A program made the position numbers and the translations under genes. A stretch of DNA of 64,000 bases from Ostrinia nubilalis (taxonomy: Eukaryota > Arthropoda > Insecta > Lepidoptera > Crambidae), in contig NC_087109.1 of assembly GCF_963855985.1 (NCBI RefSeq), positions 3,988,001 to 4,052,000 on the forward strand. The letters run 5' to 3'. Below the pieces are notes generated by a model. That model made no database searches. It was not told the origin of the DNA and saw only the letters and a program-made list of their open reading frames with translations. Shown here one piece after another: positions 11,282 to 23,484 of the stretch (its first letter is position 1; each line of letters opens with the position of its first letter).

Positions 11282-11970
11282 TAAGAGCAAAATGACGATT
11301 TGTAAGAACTATTTATTAGTCTAAACAAATAAAGAAATTTTGACTTTTTGAATGGCGTAATTATGCTAACAGCTAGTATTATTAGATTTATTAGTATTTA
11401 GTATTAGATTGTAAGTAGGTGCGCAAACGCAGTGCAGGGGCACTGAACTGCTGAATTAGTGGCATCCTGGTACATACGTCGTTAAATTTTAGTTCACTGC
11501 ATCACTGATTTAGATAAATCTAGAATAGACACTCAAGCAAAAAGAAAACAAAGGTCCTTCTAGAGAAGTATCGCATTGCATAATACATATAGTCATCTTT
11601 ATGCAGATTATGCAGTTTTCTTGTTGTCTTTTTTATTTTAGATTGTTTTTTTGCTGTTTGTGTTTAACTTGCTGTGGTAGGTATTTTGATAAAACACATT
11701 TTCTTTGTTTTTGTTTGTTTGATGCTGCTGGCTGATAAGCAGTTGGGAAGTTATGGTTACAAGATATCTATCAGGTTAGTTTCGGTGAATAATAGATTTT
11801 AGAGTTGCTAGTTGGTTTACCTTCCACGTTTAAAATTTAATACTGCAAAAATGTTGTCCATACCGACCTGCATGACGTCACCTATCAACTTAAATACTCT
11901 TAACGAACAAACGATGTTTGTATTCGAATAGCAATATGACGTAATGCCTGCTTTTGGTATTATTTTTCAG
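11282..11970. other. No gene recognised
   Basis: AT-rich DNA; ends in a good polypyrimidine tract and CAG that precede the exon-like segment at 11971. Confidence 0.5.
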
Positions 11971-12189
11971 TGTTAACATTTCAGCTACAAAATCAAGCGG
12001 CTACGATGTACTACCTAAATGAAATACAATTGGAAGAGTACGGTATGCAAGACGGCAGTCGTAAAATAGAGTTAGAAGAATTAGAAACATCCTTGTTGGG
12101 TCATAAAGTTAATTGTAGCTCGGAATCCAAAGGGGTGATAGGTGTATTACACACTACTCACTTTTCACTGAGAGGTTTTAAGCATTACA
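11971..12189 (+). CDS. Orphan exon-like segment, protein unrecognised
   Basis: 219 bp, open in one frame (2 nt + 72 codons + 1 nt, a symmetric phase 1-1 exon), preceded by 'tatttttcag' and followed by GTAAGT. The deduced peptide has a mixed, non-repetitive composition with motifs ATMYYLNEIQLEEYG, KIELEELETSLLGHKVNCSS and GVIGVLHTTHFSLRGFKHY, which looks like real protein rather than chance translation. I do not recognise the family. No partner exons were found on the plus strand nearby. A SINE starts 11 bp after the donor. It may be a real internal exon of a gene with long introns, or a relic. Confidence 0.4.
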
Positions 12190-12200
12190 GTAAGTATTTG

Positions 12201-12455
12201 TCGGCCGTTTGGTGTAGTGGTTCAAAACGGACTACTATGCCGAAAGGTCCCGGGTTCGATTCCCGGCCGGGCAGAAATTGAAATGATGAATTTTAAGTAT
12301 AATAATAGTGTTACTATGATATTGTGTATGAATTGACAAAAAAATAAACATTTAAGTATGTTTATTTATATCCGTTGTCTAGTACCCATAGTACAAGCTT
12401 TGCTTATTTGGGACTAAAAGCGTAGTGTAAAATGTCCAAGGATATTTATTATTAT
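12201..12455 (+). mobile_element. tRNA-derived SINE (copy 1)
   Basis: The head carries RNA polymerase III boxes: A-box 'tggtgtagtgg' and B-box 'ggttcgattcc'. It is followed by a unique body with 'gtctagtacccatagtacaa' and an AT-rich tail. The same head and body occur inverted at 22645-22899, so this is an interspersed SINE and not a tRNA gene. Confidence 0.8.
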
Positions 12456-14051
12456 CTTTTTACTTTCATCAGGTAAGCTACTAAGAATAGCGAGCCGTGC
12501 TGTCTACTTTCATTAAAAGATTTTATTATAAGAAATGCTGTATTTTTTTTTAACCACAACAGTAGTTAAGAGCTGGTTGTTACATGTCTTTAATTAATAA
12601 GTACCAACTTAAAGTGTAGAATCAGAGTGAAACACGCACGTAAAATAAATACATACATCTGCAGCATTGTGCAAGTATGTGATTACTTCGTTTCTAATAA
12701 ACAACTGTTCTATTGGATAATTAATTATACAGTTTTTTTAGAACAATTCTTTTAACCTAGAAGTTTGTGAAATGAAAAGTAATTCGAAATGTTTCAGTCC
12801 ACTTAGCGAATTTGATTTATAAGATAATTAATAAGTCAACCAAAGTCGTCTAGAAAATTAAATAAACGTATAGTTTGCGATAACAGTGGCAAATAATACT
12901 GAAACAAAACGCATTCGTTGCTTCTACAACAGAATAATTGTCCGTCAAAAGTTGCGACAGAACGCATTTAACTCCGTGTTAATTATGACAAATGTGCCGT
13001 TCATTTCAAAATAATGTCATAATTTAAAAGTTATTACTTCACAACAATTACAGCCCGCATGTTACCCTGACAAGAAGTGTGGGAACAGTGCGCTATAAAA
13101 ACACGTCTAGCTGATAACAGAGCAAAAACATAATGCAGGTAGATGTATGCAGTGAGCCCACAACTCGTTAGATTACACGTCACTGAACATCACCTTGTCT
13201 GCAACATCAGCTTGCACAGACTTGCCCTAATCGATTGCGAGTTTCATGATGACGCCATCCATAGATGTGCCTTCTTATGGTAGGGTTGCCAATTTGGCAT
13301 CTATCCGGGTTTCCCCGGATTTCTCCTAGTTTAGGGGGGCGTTCGGGCGGGGTTTCATTTGTAGTCTGGGCTTATTTTTTTAAATTAAATTAAATTTTTA
13401 GACGACGCGACTAAGTTTTTAAAAAAACCTGTTGACATGTGGATCTGGGCTCCAAAATCCGGTGATTTCACGCGTCTTGTTCATTCTTTTATTTTAGAGA
13501 TTGAAACCCTAGGTAGCCTTCTGGAATAGTAACATTTACGAGTGCCTATAGGACTCTGGCCTTTAAAAATATGGACAGAGTAAATAAAATCTATTTACGC
13601 GACAGAACAGGGCATAATATCGGTTTTAGGTATTCTTAGGATATTATGTGAAGCCCTATTCAAATGCTCACAGTTCTTAATATCTTAGCTGTGCTTGCTT
13701 ACTGTCTTGAGTCTATGAGAACCAGTTCGTGTTACAGCCCAGCCCATTACTTCAGATTTATGACAGGCGTCAGCACCTGTCACTGGCAACATGCGCAAAA
13801 GCAAACGTTAAACTTTAACATGCTTTAGAACGTCATTTTAGATCACGCAACAAATCGTGCGTCATTTTGGTAGGTAGCCTACAAAAATCCGTCACGTGAC
13901 GCATGCGCCTTTGTTGCCAGGTTTTTGTGAGTCAGATGATACAGTAATCGCATCTAAGCCCTGTATCCCGGGTTATTACCGGGTTCAATAAGAACAAGGC
14001 CGCGCTAAGAGCTTTTCCCGCTCGATGAGGGACCTTTTTTACCGTGTAAGC
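12456..14051. other. No gene recognised
   Basis: I see no supported exon or element. 13880-13930 and nearby GC-richer patches show no coding structure. Confidence 0.5.
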
Positions 14052-14487
14052 CAGTCCCTGGTTGGATAGTCTTTATAACTATCAAAAGATTCTGAAGTAC
14101 AGAAGCATCTTTTGTTTCAGGCCTCGAAATTCTACTCTGCAACTCCCTAATGGATGGACCATTTGGCAAAGCGATTTGACACGTTATACGTCCCACCTGG
14201 TGGTGTGGAAACGTCCTATTTCCATGCCGTCAGTTGGTGCCCTGTATTTAGTGATGGTAGGTCAGTCTTCCCTTGGTTGGATAGTCTTTATAATCACAAA
14301 AGCGTCTGAAGTACAGCACTGGCATCTTTTGTTTTGGGTCTCGAAATTCTACTCTGCAATTCCCTAATGGATGGACCATTGGAAAAGCAATTTGAGACGT
14401 TATACGTCCCACCTGCTGGTGGCAACGTCGTATACTCCTATTTAAATGCCGTCAGTTGGTGAAGGCCTGTATTTAGTGATGTGACAA
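14052..14487. repeat. Two tandem copies of a 210-bp unit
   Basis: Copies at about 14052-14264 and 14268-14487 share 'ggttggatagtctttataa', 'tcgaaattctactctgca', 'ctaatggatggaccatt' and 'tgccgtcagttggtg'. Small indels separate them and no conserved frame is kept. Confidence 0.85.
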
Positions 14488-17400
14488 GCCCACCGCACGG
14501 TATCCCACTGTGATAACAGAATACCAGTAAATGAACATGCTAAACCAATTTAGCCTTAGTTTAGGTAACCGGTTCCAGCCAGGTGGGTGTTTTTGCGCTC
14601 GTTATTTTGCGCAAATTAAATACTTTCTCACAATTAATTGAGGAACTGCTCCTCGTTGGCAAACATCGTTCTATTTGTGAAATTGTGAAAAAAGTATACT
14701 TTTTGCACATGAAGAAGTAAGCTTCAAAATTGAACAAATTTTTGTATATTCTCTTAATTATTTTTTGTTTTCTCAAACTACTCCTTCAGTTTCATCAAGT
14801 TAAAAATACATGAAATATAATGGTAGCTAGAATAGATGGCAAGACGAAGAAGATAATATTATGATCCTGAGGCCTGACCTTACAAGAAGTATCAAGAATT
14901 AGGAAAAACTAATATTTAAAGTTACCACCGCGTACTGTTTTTCAATTTCCACAGCCCTTATCAGTGGCCCACCCGTTTCAAGGTTTTAACCAGCTCCATC
15001 CATAATTATCGCCTAATTTGCGTTACCAATTACTTATCAACTCGCTATTCCATAGACAATACACGTAGCACGAAAAGGAACGCCACATCCGCCCGTATGG
15101 CAGTTTTAACGCTCTAATAGTTACAACTGTTAAGTTGTATAGGCACCTGTCTTCTCCACTTGACTGACCAAGTTCTCAATAGAGCCATCCATCCATCTTT
15201 TTCTGGCAGTTTTTTCATTATTAAGCCATAAGCGTGTTGGAGATTAGTGTGAAAGCATACGGTTTAGATGAGCTGTATTGTTTATGAATTATTAAGCGTC
15301 AGCCTTTTCCAATCTATCTTAATCTACTACTTAATTGAGGTATCAACTCTTAATTAAAGTTTTTTACAATTCAGCACCTCAGTAAGAGCGATCGAGACGG
15401 ATATATTTTATGCTTCTTTTCTACAAAGCCTCAATGCCTTGTTGATATCAGACTTCATGAGCCAACATAGTCTTCCAATCAAATTCTGCAGCAGCAAAAT
15501 TATTTAATAGAAAAAATTAAACCCTTTCAGGTTTCAGGAATGTCTTATGCGTTTTGCTGTTGGTGTACCTTTATCAATAAGTACCTAATAAGAGCTTAGT
15601 TGGTTCATCAAGGATTTAAAATTGAAAAATAAGGGACACTTTTTGTATTCCATATTTTCAGGTGTAGTACCAGTCGATGCTTTATGGTTTTGCCTGATGT
15701 AAGAATATCTCCTCTGTAGTAGGTATTTTTGCAGCAATCTTCATAATCATTCTAATAAAATAGTCTCAACTACGTAGATTCTAAATTCTTGAATCACAAC
15801 GTAGCGTTGCGTGGCTTCACGGTGAATGATTCGCACCAGTTCAGTAACTTGTGTGTAACGTTACCGAAAGTGAGACGTGTGTTTGAGCGTGCATTCCACA
15901 CATTTCGGAATTATATTAAGGCGTTCATTCAGTTTGTAATGCTGGGTTGAGGCACAGAATACATAATAGTAGCAACAGAAATTGCACTCCTTTGTGTAGG
16001 ATCAGATGCCGACATTTTAACGGTAATAATAATAATGCAAAACATCCAACGCACATGGTGCATTCGAAATCGCACCTTACTACTACGCTCACAAGAGCGA
16101 ATTTTTTTTGTGTTTAGAATTGATCTACGTCACCGCTCAAGCGTCAGGGTTGTATGAGCAAAGTAAAATAAATAAAAACTTAATTTTAAGAAGCATTTAT
16201 TGTATTTACGATTAGAAAACTTTAATCTAGTGGAGTTTGTATAATCGTACCATCTCTAAAGTACCTATTAATAAACTTCAGTGTTGCGATAATTCGAAAT
16301 TAAACAAACAGTTTTAAAAGGTGTAGTGTCGGAAAATAGACACGGTGAAGTAAAGTTAATGTTTTTATTAGCTAAAATAGTTTTTTTGCTATAGTTTTTT
16401 GTCATAAGTATTTCAAAATAATTTATTATTTAAAAAGTGTAGTTTTTTTTAATTATTTAAATCACTACAGTTAATTATTATTCGTAAATATTACAATTTT
16501 TCATTAAAGAAGAATAACAGTGCTGTTGGAACAATAAACCTTGATTGCGACTATGATCGACCGAGCGTGTATAGATACGCGTGTGCAAACAGGCGCGTGG
16601 CGGCCCGGACTGATTTGCAACTTGAAGTTGTCGCGCGCTGTAGGTAATTATCTCAGCCGGCATAGGCGAGTGACGGAGGCCTGGTTGAGGCCCGATTGAA
16701 TTGCAGTTAATTCACTTTATAAGGCTCATACACAAATACAACTGATTTTAGCTGGTTTATAAATGTGTAGGCAGTATAATGTCAGGATTTCGATTCCATT
16801 GAGACCTTACTATAAAAACGTAGCGAAGCGATTACGAAATCGAATTTGTCATAAAAGTTACATTGTCTTGAAGCACTGGCTAGGTAACTAGTTTCTAAAA
16901 GGGCATACGAAATTCCACTTTTGGACATAACAAGTAGGTATTACTTTTATTGAATTACCGGTGAGCCGGTGACCTACGACATAAATCCTGATCTCTATTG
17001 GATAATGACCGTTAAACCTTCTAAGCTTTAGTACCATGACCTTTAGAAGGTGCCCGAGCAACTCTGCATAATGTGGGATAGGTCAGTTTATGCCAAGATT
17101 TCATGTACTTTCTCTGGTTCGATCTGCAGGCTAGATCTTCATAATATACCCCTAAGTATCCGGAAAGTAAACTTTAGTATGATACCTATACTAACGGGAA
17201 TAAACAATCCCATAGGCCCGGATCTATACTATAGTTTGGCCGCCAATGAAACCCAACCAGTCATAGTTATAAAAATAAGAATCTATTGCCCAAATCGAAA
17301 TGAAACTAGTTACTGCCACTGCAAAGTTACACATCAATTTATTAATCTAATAAGATTGGTATTCAGCCCTATGCAGACAAGATCAGTTCTGTTTCCATCT

Positions 17401-18330
17401 AGAATTCCTTCACTCATTTTCTGAATATATTCTTGCCTGTTACAAGAACATCGACATCCATCTCCCATGCTTGATGACGTAACATTTTGTTTGATGCATT
17501 ATATTGGCATGGGAGACAAACGTTTACCAGGGGAATCGCGACCGGGCATCGTTCTCATTTATGCGAATGTTTATGAAACGACGCGGGGTCAATGTACTCG
17601 TGGGAGTTGACATTTTTGCAAGTTTCAGCATTTCGTAAAGTCTTCACTATTCATAATTCTTCAAGAAACGACAAGTTATTTTCGACTAGTTTAAAGGACT
17701 GTATAGAATGAGCAATCATGTAGGTACCCACTAGGTGCAGTCTTAAAGAGGTTTTGCTTGGATGTTGGTTAATTGAAGAAATCATCGTAAATACTATTAA
17801 ATAATAAGGCAAAAAGATGACCCCACACGAATCCTCCTTGGGCACAACTAGTGGCACTAGTGCTGACTTGAATCTTTATGAGTAACTTAACAGGTTCCTA
17901 AATGTCATGGTACAGTAAATTATTGAGTGTACTCAATATTGATGCCTTTTCGTGACTAAAAACCCACCAATATTTAAGTCGGAACGCAATATTGCCAACT
18001 ATAGGGAACCTACATGTAGCAGAGAAGTTAAAAAACATTGGTGATTGCAATTTACACCTATCCGCAATGCGAAAAGGGGATATAATGCTTTTACATTTAG
18101 TCCGACCGTGCCGCATTTTCTTTCTCTACAGGAAAAGCACATTCGTTCGTTAACAAAGCGGCTCACTTGGACCAAAGCCCAAATAGGGGCTACCCATAAA
18201 TTACGCTGCGCACTTAGTTTGAGGTCAGTGTGACAGTAATAAAACTAAAATACATAAACCATGTCAAAAAGGGACAATAAGAATACGGACCATTAGGAAC
18301 GCGTTTTGAAAGTATGTAATTTGAGTCTTA
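14488..18330. other. Gene-free stretch, probably spectraplakin intron and repeats
   Basis: No exon with splice sites and a recognisable product is visible on either strand. The 124-codon open stretch at 17050-17424 lacks any known motif. A GC-rich patch at 16555-16690 shares the 16-mer 'gctgtaggtaattatc' and flanking words with 34840-34935. Confidence 0.5.
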
Positions 18331-18442
18331 GGCTGAGTTGCACCACCTAACTTTGACCGTAACTATAACCGGTGATTTTTGTATGGAGTTTGACAGATTT
18401 TTGACTTACGTTACAGTCAAAGTAAGATGGTGCAACCCAGCC
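18331..18442. mobile_element. Small Tourist-like MITE, TTA duplication
   Basis: Ends 'ggctgagttgcacca' and 'tggtgcaacccagcc' pair, with TTA on both sides. The arms continue through 'ctaactttgac' and 'gtcaaagtaag'. A diverged relative is at 58300-58418. Confidence 0.8.
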
Positions 18443-19145
18443 TTAGTTATTTTCTGCATTTAAATCATTTCTTGTTTTGTTTTATCACATAATCAGTGCT
18501 TTATTTTTTTAAATCGGGTCATTACAAGTTTTTCATGCGCCCTATCTCTACGCCTCCAGTTATGAATCATGTTTAGGGGATTCCCCAGGAATTTTTGTTC
18601 AAATTGTTACGTTTTTTCCATCAGGGATGTTCCTACAAGGAAGGCCGTAATTTTTATGAATTTGTTATTAAAACATGTAACTCAATCTTTCGTATCACTC
18701 ATAGAGTAAGTAAGGGAGCTGGAATATGAAAAATACGATGAATTTCATATAAAAATGACCCTTTACTCCCAATTTTCGTGCGCTCAGAACTTTCTCGTAC
18801 CGACGAAGTTTCAAGCCAATCCAAGTATGACTTTCCACGGTTTCAGGCTTCCAACACTTAATAATAGAATCATTGGATTGCGAACTATCGTAAGGAACCG
18901 TCTCGATCATTGGACCTTGGTGGAATTGATTGTCTCCATTCTAATGAAACTCACAATGGTGAAAGCAAGACACGGCTGTTGCAGAAAAACCCGCCGTAAA
19001 CAAGACGCAATGGGTAATGAAGTTTTTGATTAGACAGTGTTTTGTTTTTATTTTTTAATTTGGCAACTATTACTAATGATGGCGCCCACGCCCGAACGCA
19101 GGCTGCCGAATCTTTAAAAATTGATTTTTTAATTTTGGGGTTCTT
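18443..19145. other. No gene recognised
   Basis: A 92-codon open stretch near 18755-19033 has no identifiable motif; judged non-coding. Confidence 0.5.
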
Positions 19146-19320
19146 GAGTAGGCGCACACCGTTGATTTTTCGTCGGCCGATAGTTTAGTCGGGCAATTGA
19201 TCAGTATGGGCATGTATTGGAGTGCGCACACTACGCCGATTCAATTTGGCCGATTCTTCATACAAATTAAAATCGAGCACAACTATCGGCCAACTAAAAA
19301 TCAACGGTGTGCGCCTACTC
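19146..19320. mobile_element. Hairpin MITE, 'gagtaggcgcacac' family (copy 1)
   Basis: Termini 'gagtaggcgcacaccgttga' and complement pair perfectly. Internal words 'ggccgatag' and 'agtgcgcacactacgccgat' also occur in the related copy at 55574-55720. Confidence 0.8.
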
Positions 19321-20917
19321 TTAGTCTACTTCTATGATTTCATATTGCCGTAAGCTGTCTGTGTAGCGTAATATCCTTGGTGATAGCAGACTGCAAGTGT
19401 GACCTACTGCATGTAGGTATACTATTTGATCTACTTTGCTTCTGAGATTTGATCAATTTTGAACAAGTTGACCACTTAACATGGGTCAAAAGGGCATTTG
19501 TCTAGACGCAATTTTCGTTCAACTTACGTTTGAGGTCGTCAAAAAGACAAACAAGTGCAATGTCCTTATACATTCGTAATTGACAAGATCGATTACTGAA
19601 ATACTCGTACATAATACGAATAAATAAATACATAAATAATTAAATCAAACTTGGGTGATAGGTCAATAATGCGTCAATCGCGGGGAAAACCTTATCAAAT
19701 TCGGTGCATGTTTTTTGAGTTGTTTACAAAATAAACTATCAGCTTCTTTTTGCAGATCACTGCTGAATAATCTAATTATATTTTATGAATTAAGGAAATA
19801 TTTTGTTTATTTCTTTAGTTATTAGAGCCTACCTTTTGTCAAAAGGTTCAAACGGCTTTTGATAATCGTAATTTTCTCATTATCCATAAGTTGTGTAAAT
19901 CTAACTAGACACCATTGGAATGGGTTCTATTCTACTAGGTTTTTAATAATTATTTCGAAATATCTAATTTAATAGGTAGGTACCTACCTAGTAGATTAGT
20001 AGGAAGTTTCCGTGTGTACCTAGGTACCTACCTACCTACCTACAATGGATATTGGTACAATCAACATTACTCAGAAACTCATCATAATAACTAATGAGAT
20101 GTAGATAAGTTGGGATTAAACCTACAGGCATAATAATTGTAAAAACGTAAGTAGTGCTGTTTAGCATTCGCCATAAAAATACCTACCTACCTTGCTTAGT
20201 TACCTACTTCATAAAATTATTCTCCATTGAACATGAAAGGTAGCTAAATAATTATTTTCATAAAATATTATTTACTAGAAATTACTGTTCGTTAATTAAG
20301 TAGGATTGTTAGATTTCACAAACTTCTGTATTAAAATGATAATTGGATGAAACATAGGTTTAATTAACTAGATGTTTAATGATTTTCATTCCCATGTTAA
20401 TGTAAGTCTTTGATCGTAAATTAAATATTTACTTTCTTAGCTGCTAATGAGTAAAAATAACTCTGCTTCCCTAGGAAAGTCCCTACATGAAAGTAATAGG
20501 TGTAGGAAGTAGGAACAAGTAAAATTATTTAAAAACAATGTTGTGTGGGCTTCGTCGTATCGGAAAAAGTGCAGGTTGGTTAATATTACGTTATTTACCG
20601 ACGAAAAACAAAACACTCGCGGAAACCTCGCTTCGATTTTTGTATTTATTACACACAACACAACAAACGAAAGCGAAAACGAGGCCGCGATCACGCGAAA
20701 AAACTAACACAGACCTACTCGCGATGCTAGTAAATAAAAATTGTTAACATTTTATCAGCTTTACAGTTTTTATATCGCTACGTAATGCATGATTTTGTGA
20801 CGTGCTATGTAGGTATGTAAAATGTGCGTTGGGAATTTCGTAATTTCAGCGTCACCGTGAACAGATTCAGTGTCGTTTTTGTCATATCTACGGATAAAAA
20901 CAAGACAAAATACTAAC
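19321..20917. other. No gene; AT-rich with a 'taggtacctacc' low-complexity cluster
   Basis: 19974-20043 is built from TAGGTA/TACCTA words, a common degenerate simple repeat in Lepidoptera. This lies just downstream of the spectraplakin first exon on its strand and is probably its first intron. Confidence 0.55.
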
Positions 20918-21020
20918 CTGCTATCCTTAGGACTGCACGGTCTGCCGGGTCCAGTTGCAGAATGGACAAAGGTTTGTCCTTCGCCCATTCTTTCAAGCTG
21001 AAATCGTTCTCAAATTCCAT
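20918..21020 (-). CDS. shot: First coding exon of short stop (spectraplakin, MACF1/dystonin orthologue)
   Basis: On the minus strand, ATG at 21020-21018 opens 34 codons ending in ALRIA-like sequence (LQLDPADRAVLRIA) and one further G before the donor GTTAGTA. The motif L-D-P-A-[DE]-R-A-V-x-R-[IV]-A followed by a split Asp codon is what I recall at the corresponding first-exon boundary of MACF1-type spectraplakins, immediately before the DERD...QKKTFTKW start of the first calponin-homology domain. Spectraplakins link actin to microtubules in the cytosol, at muscle attachments and in axons. They use several promoters, so this is one of several likely alternative first exons. The following exon is not in the window, which implies a first intron longer than 20 kb. 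Confidence 0.75.
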
Positions 21021-21480
21021 GTTTCTGTCATCCAAAACGCGAAGTCTCACGCGAACTTTCGCACATAATTGAATCAATCTCACACCACACCACTAACTTT
21101 GAAGACGGCACATTGAAAACATTTTTTCGACAGCGTTACACGTAAATAAAAAGTAAACAAAACGTAACACTCATTGTAAAATAAAAATCGATAAACTTGC
21201 ACGGAGTACACGGCAGTGAGCGCGTATCCGGAGGGACAGTAAAACACTGAATATTAACACTTCACATAAAATAACAACTGAGCAGTTAGTAAAACAAATG
21301 CAAAATCAATAAATATGAACCTCAAGTTTAAGAGGACGCACGGAGTCACAACAAAGTGTTTTAGGTTATTTTAATTGCCGAGCGTCATACACCGAACCGG
21401 CGGGCAGACATGATGCGACTGTCTAGTTCGCAAAGAAGCCGCAACATGCCGCTTTCATCGCTCAGCTGTTTCAGCGCATG
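21021..21480 (-). promoter_or_regulatory. Probable 5' UTR and promoter of the shot transcript
   Basis: Upstream of the shot ATG lies CpG-richer sequence (for example 'gagcgcgtatccggaggg' near 21219 and 'accgaaccggcgggcag' near 21391) in an otherwise AT-rich setting. I cannot identify the start site or a TATA box. Confidence 0.4.
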
Positions 21481-22644
21481 CTCATGTTGACGCTAACCGA
21501 CTAAATTGAAAAGCTTTAATTTCTCCACGATTGAAAGTTAAATTAGGGTGTTTTTAAATTTTTGGTTATTGTTATTTATTGAATTTTAGTGCCATCTATT
21601 GATGAAATACAAGAATGTATTTAAATGATGATTTTGACGCCGGGTGCTGTTATCAAATTGTTGTTGATAAAAGGTCACATGAATACATTATTCTATACTA
21701 CAATTGAAAAGCACATTATTATGTGCTATATTTATTAAATAGACAGTTCTTTCTTTTTTATTATTATTTTATTTTATTTTCTCAAAATAATTAATTAACT
21801 AAATAATGTAGGTACTCGTTTTGCGCAAGATTGTAATTTTGCTTGGATTGTTAGGAAGGCGCCATTAGCTTTTTACCGTTTTATTAATCTAAGTTTTTAC
21901 CCTACTGCGTCAGAAAGAGGGTTATGTTTTTTAATCCAATTTAAATTTTTAATTTGACATAATTGTATAGAAAAACCACTAGAAATTGAAACAAACGACT
22001 ACTGAAGCCTAATATTTTTTTATTTTTTTAACAACAAGCTAAACAAGCTACCTACCAACATTTAACTACCTAAAATAATGTCTCTAATGTTTTTCTGTTT
22101 ATCAAAACAGGGAGGCCCTAGAAAAATATCTCTTCCCTCTTATGGGAATCGAACCCACTGGCCTCCGGTTAGAGTTAAGTTATGTTACGGAAAGGTGGAC
22201 CTTTATCCCAAGGAATTAGTAGGATAAAAGACACAAATAATTAAACTTTCTGGGAGTGAAACCCGTTTTCCACCGCCAAAGAGAATGAATATATTACTGG
22301 TCTTCGTGTTCATAAAATAGGATTGCTTTTGCATGGAGAAAGATTTCGGGAGTAGGTACTTACAGAGTGAACTAAATTTTATTGATTTTACTCTTTGTCA
22401 TTTTCGTCGACTCAGTTGGTGGAGGGAGAGGGAGACTACTGGAGACAGATGCGATGTATCCATTTTTGTATTGCGAGGTAAACTGAGTCAAAAACGGGCT
22501 CGCTCCGTTCGTGGTGGAAAACTCGCTTTACCCCACCTACTCTCTTGATTAAAGTATTTGAACTTCATTCTCTCTTTCCTTTCCATGCATACTTACTTAA
22601 CAGAATGTTAGTTATCGAGCTTGGGATGAATAAAATAAAATAAA
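21481..22644. other. No gene recognised
   Basis: AT-rich DNA with a short tRNA-SINE-like remnant near 22143-22170 ('gggaatcgaacccac'). A 71-codon open stretch at 22333 has no known motif. Confidence 0.5.
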
Positions 22645-22899
22645 TAAATATCCTTAGACATTTTACACTGCGCTTCTAGTCCCAAACTAAGCAAAGCTTG
22701 TACTATGGGTACTAGACAACGGATATAAACATATTTAAATACTTTTTTTTTTGTAAATACATACTTATTATACATAGAAAACACCCAGTCCAATACAAAC
22801 AAATATGTTCGTGCACACAAATGTTTGTACTGTGCGGGAATCGAACCCGCTACCTCCGGAATAGTAGTCCGTTTCGAACCACTACACCAAACGGCCGAC
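22645..22899 (-). mobile_element. tRNA-derived SINE (copy 2)
   Basis: Inverted copy of the SINE at 12201-12455: on the minus strand it reads 'ggccgtttggtgtagtgg', then the B-box 'gggttcgattcc', the body with 'gtctagtacccatagtacaa' and an AT-rich tail. Confidence 0.8.
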
Positions 22900-23067
22900 T
22901 ATAAATGAATCAATCATTGATTTCAGTAGGTATACTTACATGATTAGGTGTAATATTTTGTTCTATCAGAATCAAAATACACCGACTATTCAAGAAAAAA
23001 AAATTTTTTGTAGGATATTATTTAGTATGGCAGCATTTTGTAAAACTCGACATAAAGTGGTATCCCA

Positions 23068-23081
23068 GTTTCCATGGCAAC
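23068..23081 (+). promoter_or_regulatory. X-box (RFX binding site) upstream of Cep89
   Basis: GTTTCCATGGCAAC fits the RFX X-box consensus RYYNYY-N(1-3)-RRNRAC at every position and is nearly palindromic. It lies 404 bp upstream of the Cep89 start codon. RFX factors drive ciliary genes in animals, and CEP89 is a centriole distal-appendage protein, so position and gene function agree. Confidence 0.7.
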
Positions 23082-23455
23082 CAAGTGTCAAACCGGCAAT
23101 GTTTATATTTTTTGACTGACTTTTCGTGTGTCGTTCTCTTCGTGATTCGTGTTGAATTTGGTGTAATAATCAATAATTTTACTGATGGTAGTTCTACCGT
23201 TTTGATACTTTACAGGCTAAAAGAGATAATTACTTTTTAAATGTGAAATAAATGCAGTTGTTAATAACCTTACCAACTTCGCAAAGTTTTGTCAATAGGA
23301 TTCCAAAGTGATTAAAGTTTGTTTTATTGGGCTGTTCACAATATTGACCTACTTAATTCGTACGTTTTGTGACCCAGAACACGCTATCTATCCGTGACAG
23401 GCCGAACATATTTGGTTGCATTTCTTGTAAGTAAAAATACAGCGCGAGCCTCAAA

Positions 23456-23482
23456 ATGTTACGTTCTACTTCTGGTAGCTGA
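23456..23482 (+). other. Short upstream open reading frame before Cep89
   Basis: ATG at 23456 opens 8 codons ending in TGA at 23480-23482, two bases before the main ATG at 23485. If it is inside the transcript it may limit initiation at the main start. The transcription start is not visible from sequence. Confidence 0.35.
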
Positions 23483-23484
23483 CA

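Noticed and set aside
12201..12275. Possible tRNA gene (A- and B-box present)
   Set aside because: The same head plus a unique body and tail recurs inverted at 22645-22899, and acceptor-stem pairing is poor, so it is a tRNA-derived SINE.
17050..17424. Open reading frame of 124 codons
   Set aside because: No recognisable domain and no splice signals; length is possible by chance in 64 kb on six frames.
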